Source of the DNA: Desulfobacterales bacterium
GTDB taxonomy: Bacteria; Desulfobacterota; Desulfobacteria; Desulfobacterales; JAUCGF01
NCBI GenBank assembly: GCA_029940345.1
Contig: JAOZRC010000004.1
Location: forward strand, 1-25,232
Length of the DNA stretch: 25,232 nt
Direction of reading: 5' to 3'
Shown here piece after piece: positions 1-7,539 of the stretch. Within the stretch, counting starts at the first letter, position 1. Every line of letters starts with the position of its first letter. The translations under genes were made by a program, and so were the position numbers. Under the pieces are notes generated by a model. That model was not told the DNA's origin, did not search any database, and worked only from the letters and a program-made list of their open reading frames with translations.

Positions 1-49
1 CATCGCCGGAAACATATATTGTATACAGTGCCTATCTTTGTCGGCGATG
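1..49. repeat. Partial inverted repeat at window edge
   Basis: CATCGCCG at 1-8 is the exact reverse complement of CGGCGATG at 42-49, so this segment can fold into a hairpin with a 33-nt loop. It lies at the window edge and may continue to the left. It looks like an intergenic palindromic repeat; no coding role was seen. Confidence 0.4.
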
Positions 50-84
50 CCCACCCTACATTTAATAGCAACCGCACAGGTTGA

Positions 85-182
85 AAAAGTGTGAGAACGA
101 GGACTGATTTTCGTAAATTTTATGGCAATAGCCAGCCTATTGGCCTAAAATTTGCGTAAATTTGAACCGTTCTCACGCTTTT
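85..182. repeat. Long imperfect intergenic hairpin
   Basis: The outer arms 85-99 and 168-182 pair at 14 of 15 positions (AAAAGTGTGAGAACG against CGTTCTCACGCTTTT). Inside them, the stretch from about 111-130 is nearly the reverse complement of 138-156, so most of the 98 bp can form one long stem. The element carries no ORF. It resembles a dispersed palindromic or MITE-like repeat. Bases 183-403 hold nothing else I recognise. Confidence 0.55.
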
Positions 183-403
183 GCAGCCGATTTAAGACTT
201 TTCAAACAGGCTCTAAGAGATGCAAAACAACATTATACTCAAGAGTCCACTTGTGTTATTTCCCCTTACAGACGTTGAGATAATCACCCGATTGTTTCAA
301 TTTTAGGCCAGCCTGGTTAAATATCAGGGGGACTGCGGTGGCGAGCGTCAACCATTTGATACAAAATTCATGCCAACCATCTTAAAAAAACCCCTTTAAA
401 ATC

Positions 404-439
404 TTGACAACCCCAAAACATTCACTATTTTATAGTGAA
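404..439 (+). promoter_or_regulatory. Sigma70-like promoter with perfect dyad over the -10
   Basis: TTGACA at 404-409 is followed after 16 nt by TATTTT at 426-431, a plausible sigma70 promoter about 65 nt upstream of the FmdB-like start. The -10 lies inside a perfect 8-bp dyad, TTCACTATTTTATAGTGAA at 421-439. That position would let a bound protein block RNA polymerase. The dyad does not match the HrcA CIRCE element (TTAGCACTC-N9-GAGTGCTAA). The regulator is unknown. Confidence 0.5.
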
Positions 440-499
440 ATAGGAACCGGGATTGATTGGTTCCAAATACCATTTGTATCCGAAGGGAAGGAGTCTAAG

Positions 500-811
500 A
501 TGCCGATTTACGAATATGAATGCGCCCAATGCGGAGCCGTTGAAGAAGTTATTCAGAAATTTTCGGATAGACCATTGAGTACATGTAAGCGATGTTCGGG
601 GAAATTGACCAAACTGATGTCTCAAAGCACTTTTCATCTTAAAGGTTCCGGATGGTATGTAACTGACTATGCTGACAAAGCCAAAAAACCATCTTCTTCT
701 AAAGAGCAAAAGAAAGAGTCGAAAAAAGATAATTCCTCAGGAGCCAAAACAAAATCAGACTCCGGCACCTCCAAGAAAAAGTACGATGCTTCAAAGAAAG
801 TGACATCATGA
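500..811 (+). CDS. FmdB-type zinc-ribbon protein
   Basis: A small 103-residue protein with an N-terminal zinc ribbon typical of the FmdB/CxxC_CxxC family: it begins MPIYEYEC, and Cys8, Cys11, Cys29 and Cys32 form two CxxC knuckles. After about residue 60 it turns into a Lys/Ser-rich, low-complexity basic tail, probably disordered. The ATG at 500 was chosen over an upstream in-frame TTG at 404. It has a good Shine-Dalgarno (AAGGAG, about 485-493), it matches the conserved family start, and the TTG lies inside the -35 box. Family members are often called putative regulatory proteins, but the biochemical role is not established. The gene lies 233 nt upstream of groES on the same strand, but groES has its own promoter, so co-transcription is uncertain. 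Confidence 0.85.
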   Translation: MPIYEYECAQCGAVEEVIQKFSDRPLSTCKRCSGKLTKLMSQSTFHLKGSGWYVTDYADKAKKPSSSKEQKKESKKDNSSGAKTKSDSGTSKKKYDASKKVTS

Positions 812-895
812 CGCGAATAGGCTGATATAATAGCTGGTGTCCGGAATTTATCAAAACGAAATAAATTTTATACCTCAAAGATGTATCGAATATAT

Positions 896-938
896 AATTA
901 AAATCACTCTTTACAAATCAAAATTGGTGATTATAATT
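896..938 (+). promoter_or_regulatory. groESL promoter within a dyad
   Basis: TTTACA at 910-915 and a consensus TATAAT at 932-937 are separated by 16 nt, a strong sigma70-type promoter whose start would fall near 944, about 100 nt ahead of groES. A dyad brackets it: AATTAAAATCAC at 896-907 pairs with GTGATTATAATT at 927-938 at 11 of 12 positions. Neither a CIRCE element nor a sigma32 box was seen between 812 and 1044. The dyad is therefore a candidate operator for heat-shock control, by inference only. Confidence 0.55.
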
Positions 939-1044
939 TCTCTCAGATTCATGGTGGCAACAGTATCTGCGTAAAAATAAAAATGTTAACTAATCAATTT
1001 TAAATATTGTTTAATCAGAAAAATTACAAAGGAGATTTTGCACA

Positions 1045-1332
1045 ATGAAACTCAGACCTTTACATGATCGCATTCTGGTCAAAAGAATGGAAGAGGAAAC
1101 GAAAACCAAAGGTGGAATTATTATCCCTGACTCTGCAAAAGAAAAACCGGCTGAAGGTGAGGTGATTGCTTGTGGTAACGGTAAAACCGACGATAACGGT
1201 AAAGTTATTCCACTGGATGTCAAAGTTGGAAACAAAATTTTATTTGGCAAATATGGCGGAACGGAAGTTAAAATCGAAGGTGAAGAGTATTTAATCATGC
1301 GTGAAGATGATGTCCTCGGCGTGATCGAATAA
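1045..1332 (+). CDS. groES: Co-chaperonin GroES
   Basis: The 95-residue product is the normal length for GroES, the heptameric lid that closes the GroEL folding chamber in the cytoplasm. It begins with the conserved [14 protein letters not shown] strand. The mobile loop, which binds the GroEL apical domain, is at about residues 17-37 and holds the GGIIIPD motif. It ends in the usual DDVLGVIE. The start is set by AAAGGAGA about 12 nt upstream of the ATG. groEL follows after 94 nt on the same strand with no terminator between them, so the two form the standard bicistronic operon read from the promoter near 910-937. Confidence 0.98.
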   Translation: MKLRPLHDRILVKRMEEETKTKGGIIIPDSAKEKPAEGEVIACGNGKTDDNGKVIPLDVKVGNKILFGKYGGTEVKIEGEEYLIMREDDVLGVIE

Positions 1333-1426
1333 ATCCACTGCGTTAAACAATTCAGGAGAACAGATCCATATTCTCCTCTATCAAAAACAGATAATACATA
1401 ATTCTAATCTGTAAGGAGTAATAGAA

Positions 1427-3079
1427 ATGTCAGCAAAAGAGATAAAATATGATATGAAAGCTCGTGAGGCAATGCTGAACGGGGTTAAAACTTTGTCTGA
1501 GGCCGTTGTGGTCACACTAGGCCCTAAAGGCCGAAATGTTGTAATTGATAAATCCTGGGGATCACCCACCATTACTAAAGACGGCGTTACCGTAGCCAAA
1601 GAGATTGAGCTGGAAGATAAATTTGAAAATATGGGCGCTCAGATGGTAAAAGAAGTTGCCAGTAAAACCAGTGATATGGCCGGTGATGGTACTACAACCG
1701 CCACAATATTGGCGCATTCCATTTATGAAGAAGGGCAGAAATTGGTTGCTGCCGGAAACAATCCCATGGCCATTAAACGAGGTATCGACAAAGCGGTTGA
1801 TGTGTGCGTGGAAGAACTTAGCAAAATGAGTAAACTGACCAAAGATCAGCGCGAAATCGCTCAGGTCGGCACTATTTCAGCTAATAATGATGAAACCATC
1901 GGTAACATCATTGCAGAGGCGATGAACAAAGTTGGTAAAGAAGGCGTGATCACTGTCGAAGAAGCCAAAAGCATGGACACAAACCTTGATGTCGTTGAAG
2001 GTATGCAGTTTGACCGCGGCTACCTGTCACCCTACTTTGTAACTGACTCCGACAAAATGGTGGTTTCTCTGGAAGAACCTTTTATTTTGATCAATGAGAA
2101 AAAAGTCAGTAACATGAAAGACCTTCTGCCTGTCTTAGAGCAAGTTGCCAAGACGGGGCGTCCTTTAGTCATTATCGCTGAAGATGTCGAAGGTGAAGCC
2201 CTGGCGACACTGGTTGTCAATAAATTACGTGGCACTCTGAATGTCGCGGCCGTTAAAGCACCGGGTTTCGGTGATCGTCGTAAAGCGATGCTGGAAGATG
2301 TCGCCACACTGACCGGCGGACAGGTTGTATCGGAAGACTTGGGTATCAAACTTGAAAATTTAACGATTGATGACCTGGGCAAAGCGAAACGAATTACCAT
2401 TGATAAAGACAATACGACCATCGTTGATGGTGCCGGATCGCGTAGCGCTCTTGAAGGTCGTGTGAAAATGATTCGTAGCCAAATTGATGACACCACTTCC
2501 GATTACGACAAGGAAAAACTTCAGGAACGCCTGGCGAAACTCATTGGCGGTGTTGCTGTGATTAACGTGGGCGCTGCAACTGAAACAGAAATGAAAGAGA
2601 AAAAAGCACGCGTGGAAGACGCACTCAACGCGACTCGTGCGGCCGTAGAGGAAGGCATTGTGGCCGGAGGCGGCGTTGCTCTGGTTCGATGTATTTCCGC
2701 TCTGGACAAGATTGATGTCAGTGATGATCAAAAACTGGGCGTCAACGTTGTTAAACGTGCAATTGAAGAGCCGCTTCGTCAAATTGCGAACAATGCCGGT
2801 GTTGAAGGCTCAGTCGTGATTGACAAAGTGAAAAACAGTGAAGGCGCTATCGGTTATAATGCGGAGACGAATACGTACGAAAATCTTATTGATGCCGGCG
2901 TGATTGATCCGAAAAAAGTTGTGCGCTTCGCACTTCAAAATGCCGGAAGCGTTGCGTCACTGATGCTCACGACCGAAGCTATGATTGCAGAAAAACCTGA
3001 AGATAATGCTGCTGCTCCGCCAATGCCTGGTGGTGGGGGAATGGGCGGAATGGGCGGAGGAATGGGCGGAATGATGTAA
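1427..3079 (+). CDS. groEL: Chaperonin GroEL
   Basis: Full-length 550-residue group I chaperonin, the ATP-driven double-ring foldase. Seen directly: the N-terminal equatorial domain with [11 protein letters not shown] near residue 30, the ATP-binding GDGTTTAT motif near residue 88, the apical domain with DRGYLSPYF near 200, and the second equatorial segment with GGGVALVR near 414. The C-terminus has the flexible Gly-Gly-Met tail that projects into the cavity. A Shine-Dalgarno (AAGGAG) precedes the ATG. No frameshift or missing motif was noticed. The gene is followed 38 nt later by a strong intrinsic terminator, so the operon ends here. Confidence 0.99.
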   Translation: MSAKEIKYDMKAREAMLNGVKTLSEAVVVTLGPKGRNVVIDKSWGSPTITKDGVTVAKEIELEDKFENMGAQMVKEVASKTSDMAGDGTTTATILAHSIYEEGQKLVAAGNNPMAIKRGIDKAVDVCVEELSKMSKLTKDQREIAQVGTISANNDETIGNIIAEAMNKVGKEGVITVEEAKSMDTNLDVVEGMQFDRGYLSPYFVTDSDKMVVSLEEPFILINEKKVSNMKDLLPVLEQVAKTGRPLVIIAEDVEGEALATLVVNKLRGTLNVAAVKAPGFGDRRKAMLEDVATLTGGQVVSEDLGIKLENLTIDDLGKAKRITIDKDNTTIVDGAGSRSALEGRVKMIRSQIDDTTSDYDKEKLQERLAKLIGGVAVINVGAATETEMKEKKARVEDALNATRAAVEEGIVAGGGVALVRCISALDKIDVSDDQKLGVNVVKRAIEEPLRQIANNAGVEGSVVIDKVKNSEGAIGYNAETNTYENLIDAGVIDPKKVVRFALQNAGSVASLMLTTEAMIAEKPEDNAAAPPMPGGGGMGGMGGGMGGMM

Positions 3080-3117
3080 ATTCCTTACTACCTAACCGTT
3101 TTTTCGGGTGAAATATT

Positions 3118-3152
3118 AAAAAGCCTCTGCGTTAAATTGCAGAGGCTTTTTT
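3118..3152 (+). terminator. Rho-independent terminator of groESL
   Basis: GCCTCTGC at 3123-3130 pairs perfectly with GCAGAGGC at 3139-3146 across an 8-nt loop. The flanking A-run and T-run extend the stem, and a T-tract follows. This is a classic intrinsic terminator just after groEL. Confidence 0.92.
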
Positions 3153-3421
3153 ATTTTGATTGCCATAAAGGGTTGACAAAAATTATTGAAACAGGCAAAT
3201 TGAGTAGCATAAGGATGGGAGGTTATTCTTAAAAGATAAAAGTTTCAATCGTCTTTATATGCAACCTTACCATACTTTATCAAATAATAAAATTCAACAA
3301 GCTCACCAGATAAAGGCATACTATCACACCTTTATCTTCCGACAATTAGTGAAATCATTTATTTGAAGATGTTAATCAAAAACACTTGATACTGCCACCC
3401 AAAACAAAACCGGAGTTTAAG
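3153..3421. other. Intergenic region with a small hairpin
   Basis: No gene is supported here. A perfect 9-bp inverted repeat, AGATAAAGG at 3308-3316 and CCTTTATCT at 3329-3337, can form a hairpin with a 12-nt loop but lacks a T-tract. A TTGACA at 3173-3178 has no convincing -10 at the right distance. The leader of the LysM gene probably lies here, but its promoter could not be placed. Confidence 0.4.
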
Positions 3422-4456
3422 ATGCAACATATTAAATGTAAGAAATTAAACCGTTTTATTCTGTGCGTTCTAATTGCTATTGCATTCGTATCCGTTTGTT
3501 ATGCCGAAGCGACTGACACTGCCGAATCCCTAGGTGATATCCAGGAAGACGAATCCGGCTACTACTATATTGTAAAAAAAGGGGATACGCTTTGGGGCCT
3601 TTCACGCAAGTTCTTCAATTCATCCTGGCTATGGCCAGATTTATGGGAGAAAAATAAACAATTACCCAATCCACATTGGATATACCCCGGTCAGCGTATC
3701 CGTCTTGTGCCTAAAGCGCCAAAACCCGCCGAACCTACGGAAGATATTAAACCTGTTGTTACCGTCGAACAGGAAGTCGAGGAACCGCCTTATTTCATTT
3801 TTGCAGGAATTGACAAAATTGGCTTTATTCGTAAAGAAAAATTAGTACCCTTAGCCTATATATTGGTTGAAAGCAACGAAGAACAATTTATTGATCAAGG
3901 TGATAAGGTCTTTATCAAACAAATTGGCAATCAGCGTTTGAGGCCAGGACATTTATTTACCATCTATCGCCCCTTAAAACAGGTTAAAAATCCGGCCAAT
4001 CGTGATAAACTCGGCATGCAGTATTATATCACCGGTATAGTGGAAATTATTAAAAATGAAGATGAATTTGACGTTGGGCGAATTATCCGTTCCAACAGAA
4101 GAATCCAGGCAAAAGACCTGCTTATTCCTTATATAAAAAGACCACCTAAAATTACTTTGCATGAAAGTCAAAGAGGCATAGATGGGCAAATCATCGGTAC
4201 TGAAGAAGAAAATCAGCTTTTTGCGGCCGACTTCGTTGTCTTTATCAACAAAGGCAAAATCGATGGCATGAAAGCAGGGCAAGAATATAGCATTTATGAA
4301 TTAAAAACTGCCGACCGTGTCGGGGTTAACAATGTTATTGGCTCTCTCCTAGTTTTGCATATCGAAGAAGCCGCGTCTACTGCGCTTATCACTTACTCTG
4401 TTCAAAGTATGCATCCGGGAGAAAAATTTCGTACACCCGTTCCTTCAAAGGAGTAA
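3422..4456 (+). CDS. Exported LysM-domain protein
   Basis: A 344-residue protein with a Sec-type signal peptide: a basic N-terminus (Lys5-Lys8), a hydrophobic core at about 12-26, and a likely cleavage site after CYA near residue 28. One LysM domain follows at about 48-96 (YIVKKGDTLWGLSRKFF to YPGQRIRLVP), a fold that binds peptidoglycan glycan chains. A Pro/Glu-rich linker leads to a C-terminal region of about 220 residues that I do not recognise, with no catalytic motif seen. The ATG at 3422 was preferred to an in-frame TTG at 3386 because GGAG at 3412-3415 is well spaced and the signal peptide then starts correctly. It is probably a periplasmic or envelope protein; an enzymatic role cannot be claimed. 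Confidence 0.85.
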   Translation: MQHIKCKKLNRFILCVLIAIAFVSVCYAEATDTAESLGDIQEDESGYYYIVKKGDTLWGLSRKFFNSSWLWPDLWEKNKQLPNPHWIYPGQRIRLVPKAPKPAEPTEDIKPVVTVEQEVEEPPYFIFAGIDKIGFIRKEKLVPLAYILVESNEEQFIDQGDKVFIKQIGNQRLRPGHLFTIYRPLKQVKNPANRDKLGMQYYITGIVEIIKNEDEFDVGRIIRSNRRIQAKDLLIPYIKRPPKITLHESQRGIDGQIIGTEEENQLFAADFVVFINKGKIDGMKAGQEYSIYELKTADRVGVNNVIGSLLVLHIEEAASTALITYSVQSMHPGEKFRTPVPSKE

Positions 4457-4517
4457 GACGCAAGCTTTGTAAAAATTGAGTAGCTTTATTTATTTTTTCT
4501 GAGAAACGCGAATTATT

Positions 4518-5387
4518 ATGCACTACGAAGGCAATATTATCCGGCCGCCAAGTGAGTCTGATAGCATTTTACTCCAAGTTACCGTCGGATGTTCACATAA
4601 TAAATGCACCTTTTGCGGCACTTACGCCGGTGAAAGATTTAAGATTAAACAGGACGCAATCATTAAAGAAGACATAGCCTTTGCCGCTCATTATTGCCGA
4701 CGCCAACGAAGAGTATTCTTGTGCGATGGCGACGCGCTGATCATACCGATGCCACGACTATTGTCTATTTTAAGCGATATTGAAAAGGAACTCCCTTGGA
4801 TAACCCGCGTAGGTGCGTATGCAAACGCAAAAAGTCTTAAAATGAAGACCGTTGAAGAACTGCGAGAGCTTCGGTCGCATGGATTGGGGATACTTTATAT
4901 GGGCCTTGAAAGCGGAGATGATGTTACATTAAAAAAGATTAGAAAAGGCGCTTCATCTAAGACAATGATCGCAATGGGCCGCAAGGCCAAAGATGCCGGT
5001 ATAAAATTATCTTTGACTGTTTTGATTGGCCTCGCCGGCCGTTCACGCTCTTTGCAGCATGCCGAAGCAACCGGACGTGTGCTTTCGGCCATTGATCCTG
5101 ATTATATTGGCGCACTGAGTCTTATGTTGATACCCGGAACGCCCCTTAATCAAAATTATAAAGATGGTGTCTTCCAACTCCCAAACTCTGATGAAATGTT
5201 GCGCGAATTACGGGCAATGATTGCGTTCACTCATCTTTCCCGTGGTCTGTTCCATGCCAACCATGCTTCTAACTACCTTCCGATTCGCGCGCGTCTTCCA
5301 AAAGAAAAAGCAAGTACGCTTGAGCTTATAGACAAAGCCTTGGCGGGCAATATCGTTTTGCGACCGGAATGGGCGCGTGCGCTTTAG
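4518..5387 (+). CDS. Radical SAM protein
   Basis: The 289-residue product has a radical SAM core. The iron-sulfur cysteines lie in GCSHNKCTFCGTY near the N-terminus, at Cys25, Cys30 and Cys33. This gives CX4CX2C spacing rather than the textbook CX3CX2C. Further core elements are seen: an acidic strand LCDGDALI near residue 74 and the MGLESGDD motif near 135, typical of SAM-binding segments. The protein is short and has no obvious C-terminal accessory domain, and its substrate is unknown. It starts 61 nt after the LysM gene on the same strand with only a weak ribosome-binding site, so it may be transcribed from upstream. It ends convergent to the minus-strand operon. Confidence 0.82.
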   Translation: MHYEGNIIRPPSESDSILLQVTVGCSHNKCTFCGTYAGERFKIKQDAIIKEDIAFAAHYCRRQRRVFLCDGDALIIPMPRLLSILSDIEKELPWITRVGAYANAKSLKMKTVEELRELRSHGLGILYMGLESGDDVTLKKIRKGASSKTMIAMGRKAKDAGIKLSLTVLIGLAGRSRSLQHAEATGRVLSAIDPDYIGALSLMLIPGTPLNQNYKDGVFQLPNSDEMLRELRAMIAFTHLSRGLFHANHASNYLPIRARLPKEKASTLELIDKALAGNIVLRPEWARAL

Positions 5388-5390
5388 GGG

Positions 5391-5420
5391 TTTTACAAAA
5401 TTAGCCTTCTATTTGCAAAA
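5391..5420. terminator. Weak AT-rich stem between convergent genes
   Basis: TTTTACAAA at 5391-5399 pairs with TTTGCAAAA at 5412-5420 at 8 of 9 positions. It sits in the 41-nt gap between two convergent genes, where a bidirectional terminator would be expected. The stem is AT-rich, so termination here is only a possibility. Confidence 0.3.
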
Positions 5421-5428
5421 CGATTGTG

Positions 5429-6382
5429 TTAGTGCTCATCACGCCACAGTTTCATTTCCGTTCGTAATGCACTAAATTCAGCTTCAATTGTCTTTTTAAT
5501 TTCTTGCATTGCCATGGCAAAAGCTTCATGCGTTAACATAGCACCTTGGGGGGCGGTAGGTAGTCTCGCAGATTGTTCCTCTTCTACTGCAACTTCTAAT
5601 AAGGGTGCGGCTTCATTTTCTTCCATCTCTTCGATCTTTTCTTGTACAGGTTCTTCTTTTACTATCGGTTGGGGTTTAGCCGGTATAGATTTTGAAGGAC
5701 TGGCTTTGCCTTCAGCAATCTCTTTTTTTACGGTTTTAAACTTTGCCAAATCACTTCGGAAAAGTTTAACTTTTTCAGCAGCAGGAATCTTGGTTGTAAC
5801 CACTTTATCAAGATCATCTGATACGGAATTGAGTAATTTAATCGCATCCGGATGCGAATTGGCTTTGTTGGTTTCAATGTGTTTACCAAGTGAGTTGAGA
5901 AGCTTAAGGAATCCAGTGACGATTTTATTGTTTTTGTAGTTTTTATTGAGCTTGGCGATTTCCTGCCCAAACGTCTTCATCGTTTTATCGGATATTTCCC
6001 AATCAATTGACATTAAAACAGCTTTTAAACCACTCAAAGGCGTTTTCGCTGCCTCAGGTTTAGGCTTCGGTTTGGGCTTCGGTTTAGGTTTAGGCTTCGG
6101 TTTGGGCTTCGGTTTCGGTTTCGGTTTCGGTTTGGGCTTAGGAGGGCTTTGAGGTTGTTCTTCCTCATCAAAAAGACCGTTAAAATCCAGATCATTATCA
6201 GAATCTGAGGGTTCATCTTTACCGCTTCCATTCTGCTGATCATCGTCAAAAAGTTCGTCGAAACTGGCAACTGGTTCGGTTTCTTCTTCATCACCGCTAA
6301 AATCTTCGTCATCACTTCCGAAAAGTTCTTCCAGTCGGTTATCCAGTTCAACCGTTATGGTGTCATCTTTTTTGCCGCTCAC
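5429..6382 (-). CDS. Acidic protein with Lys-Pro tract, GTPase operon
   Basis: A 317-residue protein I do not recognise. Residues 1-80 are very acidic and hold three similar motifs: EELFGSDD near 18, DELFDDD near 42 and NGLFDEEE near 68. Residues 81-109 are an uninterrupted Pro-Lys alternation (15 Pro, 14 Lys), likely an extended spacer. Residues 114-230 look helical and folded. Residues 235-275 are Pro/Glu-rich, and the last 35 residues look amphipathic and may form a coiled coil. There is no signal peptide or membrane segment, so it is probably cytoplasmic. It starts with GTG behind TAGGAGG, 12 nt after the GTPase gene, so it is very likely co-translated with it. By inference it is a partner or effector of the GTPase; no function is claimed. 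Confidence 0.75.
   Translation of the reverse strand: MSGKKDDTITVELDNRLEELFGSDDEDFSGDEEETEPVASFDELFDDDQQNGSGKDEPSDSDNDLDFNGLFDEEEQPQSPPKPKPKPKPKPKPKPKPKPKPKPKPKPKPEAAKTPLSGLKAVLMSIDWEISDKTMKTFGQEIAKLNKNYKNNKIVTGFLKLLNSLGKHIETNKANSHPDAIKLLNSVSDDLDKVVTTKIPAAEKVKLFRSDLAKFKTVKKEIAEGKASPSKSIPAKPQPIVKEEPVQEKIEEMEENEAAPLLEVAVEEEQSARLPTAPQGAMLTHEAFAMAMQEIKKTIEAEFSALRTEMKLWRDEH
6056..6142 (-). repeat. Hexanucleotide-like repeat coding for Lys-Pro
   Basis: This is the 87-bp DNA segment behind the Lys-Pro tract, with a period of 6 nt. The codons are mixed (AAA/AAG for Lys; CCT, CCG and CCC for Pro), so the repeat is not a pure hexamer, although short runs of one hexamer persist near 6113-6131. Such tracts can change length by slippage in whole dipeptide steps without breaking the frame. 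Confidence 0.85.
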
Positions 6383-6394
6383 TTGTCTATCCTC

Positions 6395-7003
6395 CTATTT
6401 TAATCCTTCTTTCAATGAAATCATTGTCTTAGCGATGATCTTTTTTAAGGTGGGAATTACATTTTTCCCCGAAATCGCACTAGCCTGAAAAGAAGGCACT
6501 TTTAGTTTGCCGTTAAGGTCTCGTTCCATTGTTTCGACAGGGAGAAGCGGAATAACACCGTCTTTGCCAAGATCGCGTTTATTGTATTGAAGCACCAGGG
6601 GTATTTTAAATATATTTTTATTATATTCGCTTAAATTATCCTGGAGATTCTTAAGAGATAATATGTTTTTTTTCCGGCGCACTTCCATAGAGTCCGCTAC
6701 AAAAACAACACCATCCACACCTTTCAGCACCAGTTTACGCGTCGCATTGTATTTTATTTGTCCCGGAACCGTATATAGTTGAATCTTAACGTCATATCCT
6801 TTAATTTTGCCCATGTCAAAAGGAAGAAAATCAAAGAAAAGCGTCCGGTCTCCATGGGTTTTAATACTAACCATATCACTTTGGATACGTGACTGGTATT
6901 TATTAAAAATGTATTCAAGATTCGTGGTTTTCCCACATCGGCCAGGACCGTAAAAAACAATTTTGGCCTGAACAAGCTTATTTTTTAGATTAATAAACGC
7001 CAA
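6395..7003 (-). CDS. MglA-like small Ras-family GTPase
   Basis: A 202-residue cytoplasmic small GTPase of the MglA/Gtr-like bacterial group. Nucleotide-binding motifs seen: the P-loop GPGRCGKT at 19-26; YTVPGQ at 77-82, where Pro replaces the Asp of the Ras DxxGQ motif, as is usual in MglA-type proteins; NKRD at 141-144 for guanine recognition; and SAI near 175. The start is TTG at 7003, supported by a strong GGGGAGG and by the conserved beginning AFINLKNKLVQAKIVFYGPG. No in-frame ATG fits. It sits between a roadblock/LC7 gene and the Lys-Pro protein gene. MglA is known to work with the roadblock protein MglB in cell polarity, so a molecular-switch role is a reasonable inference, but the process controlled is unknown. 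Confidence 0.9.
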   Translation of the reverse strand: MAFINLKNKLVQAKIVFYGPGRCGKTTNLEYIFNKYQSRIQSDMVSIKTHGDRTLFFDFLPFDMGKIKGYDVKIQLYTVPGQIKYNATRKLVLKGVDGVVFVADSMEVRRKKNILSLKNLQDNLSEYNKNIFKIPLVLQYNKRDLGKDGVIPLLPVETMERDLNGKLKVPSFQASAISGKNVIPTLKKIIAKTMISLKEGLK

Positions 7004-7140
7004 AATTAAAATCCTCCCCTAAAGCGATATATTTTATTGGCTTACGTGAATTGGATAAGGAGTTCAAAAATTGAAATATATTGGCCGCTTTGTTTCTATC
7101 AAAGCAACATGACTGATATCAGACTGCCGTTCTGTTGCTT

Positions 7141-7539
7141 TTATTCATTATCACCCATTACATCAAGCAACTGTTTAATAGCTTCAGCAACCTTAAGACG
7201 CAGGAAACCGAGTGTTACATCTGAGCCGAATAGCGTAATCAGTAAAAACTCCGCGTTCACTTTGCTGAAATGAATATTTTCACTCTCGCCCTTGTGGAAA
7301 AGAAGTGAAAATTCATCTTCACCAACAATTTTGGCCATACTGCTTACTGCACCGAAATTGCCAGCGGCAAGTGCTGCCAGCGAATAAACGTCATGCTTGC
7401 ATTTACCATTATCAAGGGTGGCAACGATATTGCCGGCCATATCTATCAATAATACACTATGAACGCCGCTATCGACAAGTTCCTTTGTCAGAATGTCCTC
7501 AATTTCCTGAATTTGCTCCATATCAAAAGCATAAGACAT
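7141..7539 (-). CDS. Roadblock/LC7 domain protein
   Basis: A single-domain protein of 132 residues with the roadblock/LC7 pattern: an N-terminal helix (about 8-22), then SGVHSVLLIDMAGNIVA near 24-40, a central helix with LAALAAGNFGAVSSMAK near 54-70, a strand pair with FLLITLFG near 98-105, and a C-terminal helix. Members such as MglB are dimers that act as activators or scaffolds for MglA-like GTPases. It is the first gene of the operon; its ATG has GAGGA upstream, and 137 nt separate it from the GTPase gene. The long gap leaves room for a second ribosome entry or regulatory site, but none was recognised. A promoter upstream could not be placed with confidence. Confidence 0.88.
   Translation of the reverse strand: MSYAFDMEQIQEIEDILTKELVDSGVHSVLLIDMAGNIVATLDNGKCKHDVYSLAALAAGNFGAVSSMAKIVGEDEFSLLFHKGESENIHFSKVNAEFLLITLFGSDVTLGFLRLKVAEAIKQLLDVMGDNE

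Noticed and set aside
400..425. Sigma32-type promoter reading of CTTGACAACCCCAAAA
   Set aside because: The CTTGA and CCCC boxes are almost adjacent, whereas sigma32 promoters need about 13-15 nt between them.
404..499. Longer FmdB-like protein beginning at the TTG at 404
   Set aside because: The TTG is part of the -35 box, the extra residues match nothing in the family, and a good ribosome-binding site supports the ATG at 500.
425..709. 94-codon minus-strand ORF opposite the FmdB-like gene
   Set aside because: It is antisense to a gene with clear family motifs and has no ribosome-binding site or domain pattern.
2032..2782. Minus-strand ORFs of 154 and 140 codons inside groEL
   Set aside because: They overlap a full-length, strongly conserved groEL gene and reflect its codon usage on the other strand.
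5514..6152. Plus-strand ORFs opposite the Lys-Pro protein, including a Gly-Leu/Phe repeat
   Set aside because: The repeat is the complement of the Lys-Pro DNA tract. The minus-strand gene has the strong ribosome-binding site and fits the operon.
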